This document shows positions 62,114-64,000 of a DNA stretch of 64,000 nt, piece after piece. A model generated the notes under the pieces. It was not told where the DNA came from and did not search any database. It worked only from the letters and a program-made list of their open reading frames with translations. The stretch is from Sinorhizobium kostiense (GTDB lineage Bacteria; Pseudomonadota; Alphaproteobacteria; Rhizobiales; Rhizobiaceae), in the NCBI RefSeq assembly GCF_017874595.1, contig NZ_JAGILA010000001.1:372001-436000 (forward strand). Direction: 5' to 3'. The stretch's first letter is position 1. Every line of letters begins with the position of its first letter. Made by a program: the position numbers and the translations under genes.

Positions 62114-62656
62114 ATGAAGAGGATTCACCTACTGGTTGGCGCAATGTCGATGGCGATGGTCTCGACCGCCATTGCTCAGGACACCTCCGGCTCCGCGTCT
62201 GGCACCACCGAAGGAAGCGCTGCCACCGGCACCATGATGCAGATGACGGAAGCAGAAAAGAACGCGACGGCCGATTGGACCGGGCCCATCGCCGACGCGC
62301 TGTTTACCGATCAGTCGAAGATGACGCTGCGCAGCGAACAGGAAATCAGAACCAACTGGGCAAACCTTTCGGCCGAGCAGCAAAACCAGATCAAGGAAGA
62401 CTGCAACACCGTCGAGACCGCAGCGGCCGGTACTGACACCACGACTGGCACGACGACCGGCACGACCACGCCTTCGGGTGACACGACTGCCAGCACGACC
62501 ACCGGCACGACGACCGGCGGAACCGCAGGCACGACCTCGGGCGAGACCACCGCAAGCACCACGACCGGAACGACCTCGGGTACGGCCGGCACAGCGACAG
62601 GTGCAGGGGGCGTAATGTCAGTCGCGCAACTTTGCAACATCGTCAAGAACATGTAG
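62114..62656 (+). CDS. Secreted Thr/Gly-rich protein of unknown function
   Basis: A 180-residue protein. The Sec signal ends STAIAQ (about residue 22). A short acidic, probably folded part (about 45-100: TADWTGPIADALF, SEQEIRTNWANLSAEQQNQI) is followed by a Thr/Gly/Ser repeat region (about 105-165; imperfect TTASTTTGTTTGGTAGTTSG) and a C-terminal VAQLCNIVKNM. GAGGAAGGA precedes ATG 62114. No known family is recognised. The EcfG-type promoter and low complexity recall the DUF1236 protein at 38416-39087. Confidence 0.8.
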   Translation: MKRIHLLVGAMSMAMVSTAIAQDTSGSASGTTEGSAATGTMMQMTEAEKNATADWTGPIADALFTDQSKMTLRSEQEIRTNWANLSAEQQNQIKEDCNTVETAAAGTDTTTGTTTGTTTPSGDTTASTTTGTTTGGTAGTTSGETTASTTTGTTSGTAGTATGAGGVMSVAQLCNIVKNM

Positions 62657-62780
62657 TTCGACGGTCAGGCGTTGCGGGAGCCGATACGGCTCCCGCAACA
62701 GTGCTGCGGGTCGAGGGGGCCGGATTCCCCTTGCCCGGTTGGACACGGGCGAAAAGCAGAGCGGCCCCGGCAGCGTATGA

Positions 62781-63866
62781 TTATTTTTCCCCGAACTCAG
62801 TCAGTCGTGATCCCAAGCAATCCGATTCCCTCCCCTCCACCAGAAGATCGAGATCGAGCGAGGAACGCTGGCCAAGATCATCGCCATGTTTTGATAGGAA
62901 AGTTGCGGCGGCCGAGCGCCCTTCGTCGCGCAGCAGGGTCAGGAAAGGCCATTCGGCGTTGAGTTTCGAGGAATATCCAAGCTTCAGCATGATGTCGCCT
63001 GCAATGCGATGCATGCGCATCGATGCCCAGCGTGCCCCCTCTTTGTCGGTCGGCTGCGCCATCCGGCGCAAGAGGCCCATCATCCTGAGCTCCTTCAACA
63101 GAACGGCATTGAAGGAGACCTCGTTGACGCGGTTGAGAATCTCGCGCGCCGACCGCGGCGTCCCCGGGCGCTCGACCGGATTGATCTGGACGAGGATCGT
63201 GTCTTCGGCAGCGCAATCGAGAATGAGCGGCGTCAGGGTGGGATTGCCGGCATAGCCGCCATCCCAATAGGCGTCGCCGTCAATTTCAACCGCCTGGAAC
63301 AATGTCGGCAGGCACGCGGAAGCAAGCAGCACATCAGGCGTCAGGTCGCCGTTGCGAAAGACCCGGCCGCGGCCGGTGCGCACGTTCGTTGCCGTGATGA
63401 AGAGCCTTATCGGGCTCTCCACCAATTGTGCAAAATCGATCGTCTCATCAAGAATGGCGCGAAGCGGATTGGCGCCGCCTGGGTTTAGGTCGTAAGGCGA
63501 AATCAACCGGGCCGCCAAGTCCATGGCGAGGAACAACGGCGAATTGTCGAGCGTCCAGCGACCGAGCAGGACGTCGAGCGGGCTACGCCGGAATGGACTG
63601 AAGCGAGCCGCTTCCGACACCTTTCTCCAGAAGCGCTCGAGAGCCGCCCGCGCTTCCGCCGCGCCGCCCCGAGCATGCCCATGGGCCAGCACCGTCGCAT
63701 TCATCGCGCCTGCCGAGGTGCCGGAAATGCCCTCGAGCTGTAACCACGGCTCCTCCAGCAGCCGGTCGAGCACGCCCCAGGTGAACGCGCCGTGTGCTCC
63801 GCCTCCCTGCAGCGCCAAATCTACCTTCACGCGATCACGGCGCCGGATTCCACGCACTGCATCCAT
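62781..63866 (-). CDS. Patatin-like phospholipase
   Basis: A 361-residue lipid acyl hydrolase. The oxyanion loop LALQGGGAHGAF, the nucleophile GTSAGAMNA (about residue 50) and the dyad Asp in YWDGGYAGNP are intact. A C-terminal extension (about 270-361) is mostly helical. The preferred start is ATG 63866; the frame is open to a GTG at 63911. No signal peptide is seen, so it acts in the cytoplasm or is exported by another route. Regulation is not visible. Confidence 0.9.
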   Translation of the reverse strand: MDAVRGIRRRDRVKVDLALQGGGAHGAFTWGVLDRLLEEPWLQLEGISGTSAGAMNATVLAHGHARGGAAEARAALERFWRKVSEAARFSPFRRSPLDVLLGRWTLDNSPLFLAMDLAARLISPYDLNPGGANPLRAILDETIDFAQLVESPIRLFITATNVRTGRGRVFRNGDLTPDVLLASACLPTLFQAVEIDGDAYWDGGYAGNPTLTPLILDCAAEDTILVQINPVERPGTPRSAREILNRVNEVSFNAVLLKELRMMGLLRRMAQPTDKEGARWASMRMHRIAGDIMLKLGYSSKLNAEWPFLTLLRDEGRSAAATFLSKHGDDLGQRSSLDLDLLVEGRESDCLGSRLTEFGEK

Positions 63867-64000
63867 GGTGTCACCCGCTCGAGCATGTCTACTCACAGTT
63901 GCAATATACACGTTGTGCTTCGCGGAGGAACCCTGTATGCCATGAACTAATACTTTTGGGCGACTTTTCGCCGATGTGACCGCTCGTTTACGATCTCGCG

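Noticed and set aside
1..64000. CRISPR array, prophage, IS element, integrase or toxin-antitoxin pair
   Set aside because: No direct-repeat array with spacers, transposase, integrase or phage structural motif was recognised on either strand.

Overview
The window is GC-rich, gene-dense DNA from an alphaproteobacterium of the Rhizobiales, most likely Sinorhizobium/Ensifer. The grounds are three copies of a RIME-type rhizobial intergenic mosaic element, seven promoter-like sites of the EcfG/RpoE2 general-stress type (GGAAC-N18/19-TT), and the gene content: many sugar and TRAP transporters, GGDEF-EAL and Che signalling, and a Flp pilus locus. No rRNA, tRNA, ribosomal protein, phage, IS or CRISPR was seen, which fits a megaplasmid, chromid or accessory chromosomal region. 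I recall that S. meliloti carries a second che locus near a Flp locus on a megaplasmid, but this was not checked.

Layout. 1-9.4 kb: a sugar uptake and catabolism locus (DUF993 aldolase-like protein, three Gfo/Idh/MocA oxidoreductases, a CUT1-type ABC importer) around a TetR regulator, with two matching 18-bp candidate operators. 9.4-11.2 kb: a LysR/GST divergent pair. 11.5-12.9 kb: a carboxymuconolactone-decarboxylase-family gene and an ECF41 sigma factor behind an ECF41-type promoter, followed by a 375-bp composite of nested palindromes and a methyltransferase. 14.3-18.9 kb: a sugar-acid module (SMP-30 lactonase, DapA-like enzyme, GntR regulator, IlvD/Edd dehydratase) with a shared 21-bp candidate operator. 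19-23.4 kb: GH25 lipoprotein, SulP transporter, MFS transporter, DUF2905 protein.

23.4-31.2 kb looks like a general-stress island. FtsH, a small membrane protein, an epimerase-SPW-VKOR fusion, a GT4 glycosyltransferase and a fluoride channel each have a candidate EcfG promoter; the fluoride channel also has a fluoride riboswitch. 31.2-38.1 kb: a TAXI-TRAP transporter operon with its own DctB/DctD-like two-component system, a near-consensus sigma-54 promoter and a 24-bp palindromic candidate enhancer. 38.4-41 kb: a DUF1236 protein, a SIR2-like protein and an SDR without the usual YxxxK.

41-52.2 kb: a GGDEF-EAL protein overlapping a periplasmic binding protein, an EAL remnant, then a compact chemosensory operon (LuxR-type regulator, CheR, CheW, MCP, CheA-REC, CheB with a degenerate receiver). 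It converges on a Flp/Tad pilus locus at 52.2-61.9 kb (TadC, TadB, CpaF, Flp pilin, a CpaC N-domain-only protein, TadE, a CpaE-TadE fusion, CpaB, CpaA, a TadG-like protein) in which no secretin gene is seen. The window ends with a Thr/Gly-rich secreted protein behind an EcfG-type promoter and a patatin-like phospholipase.

Starts were chosen from Shine-Dalgarno position, family length and overlap with neighbours. All functional calls come from motif recognition by eye; no searches were run.
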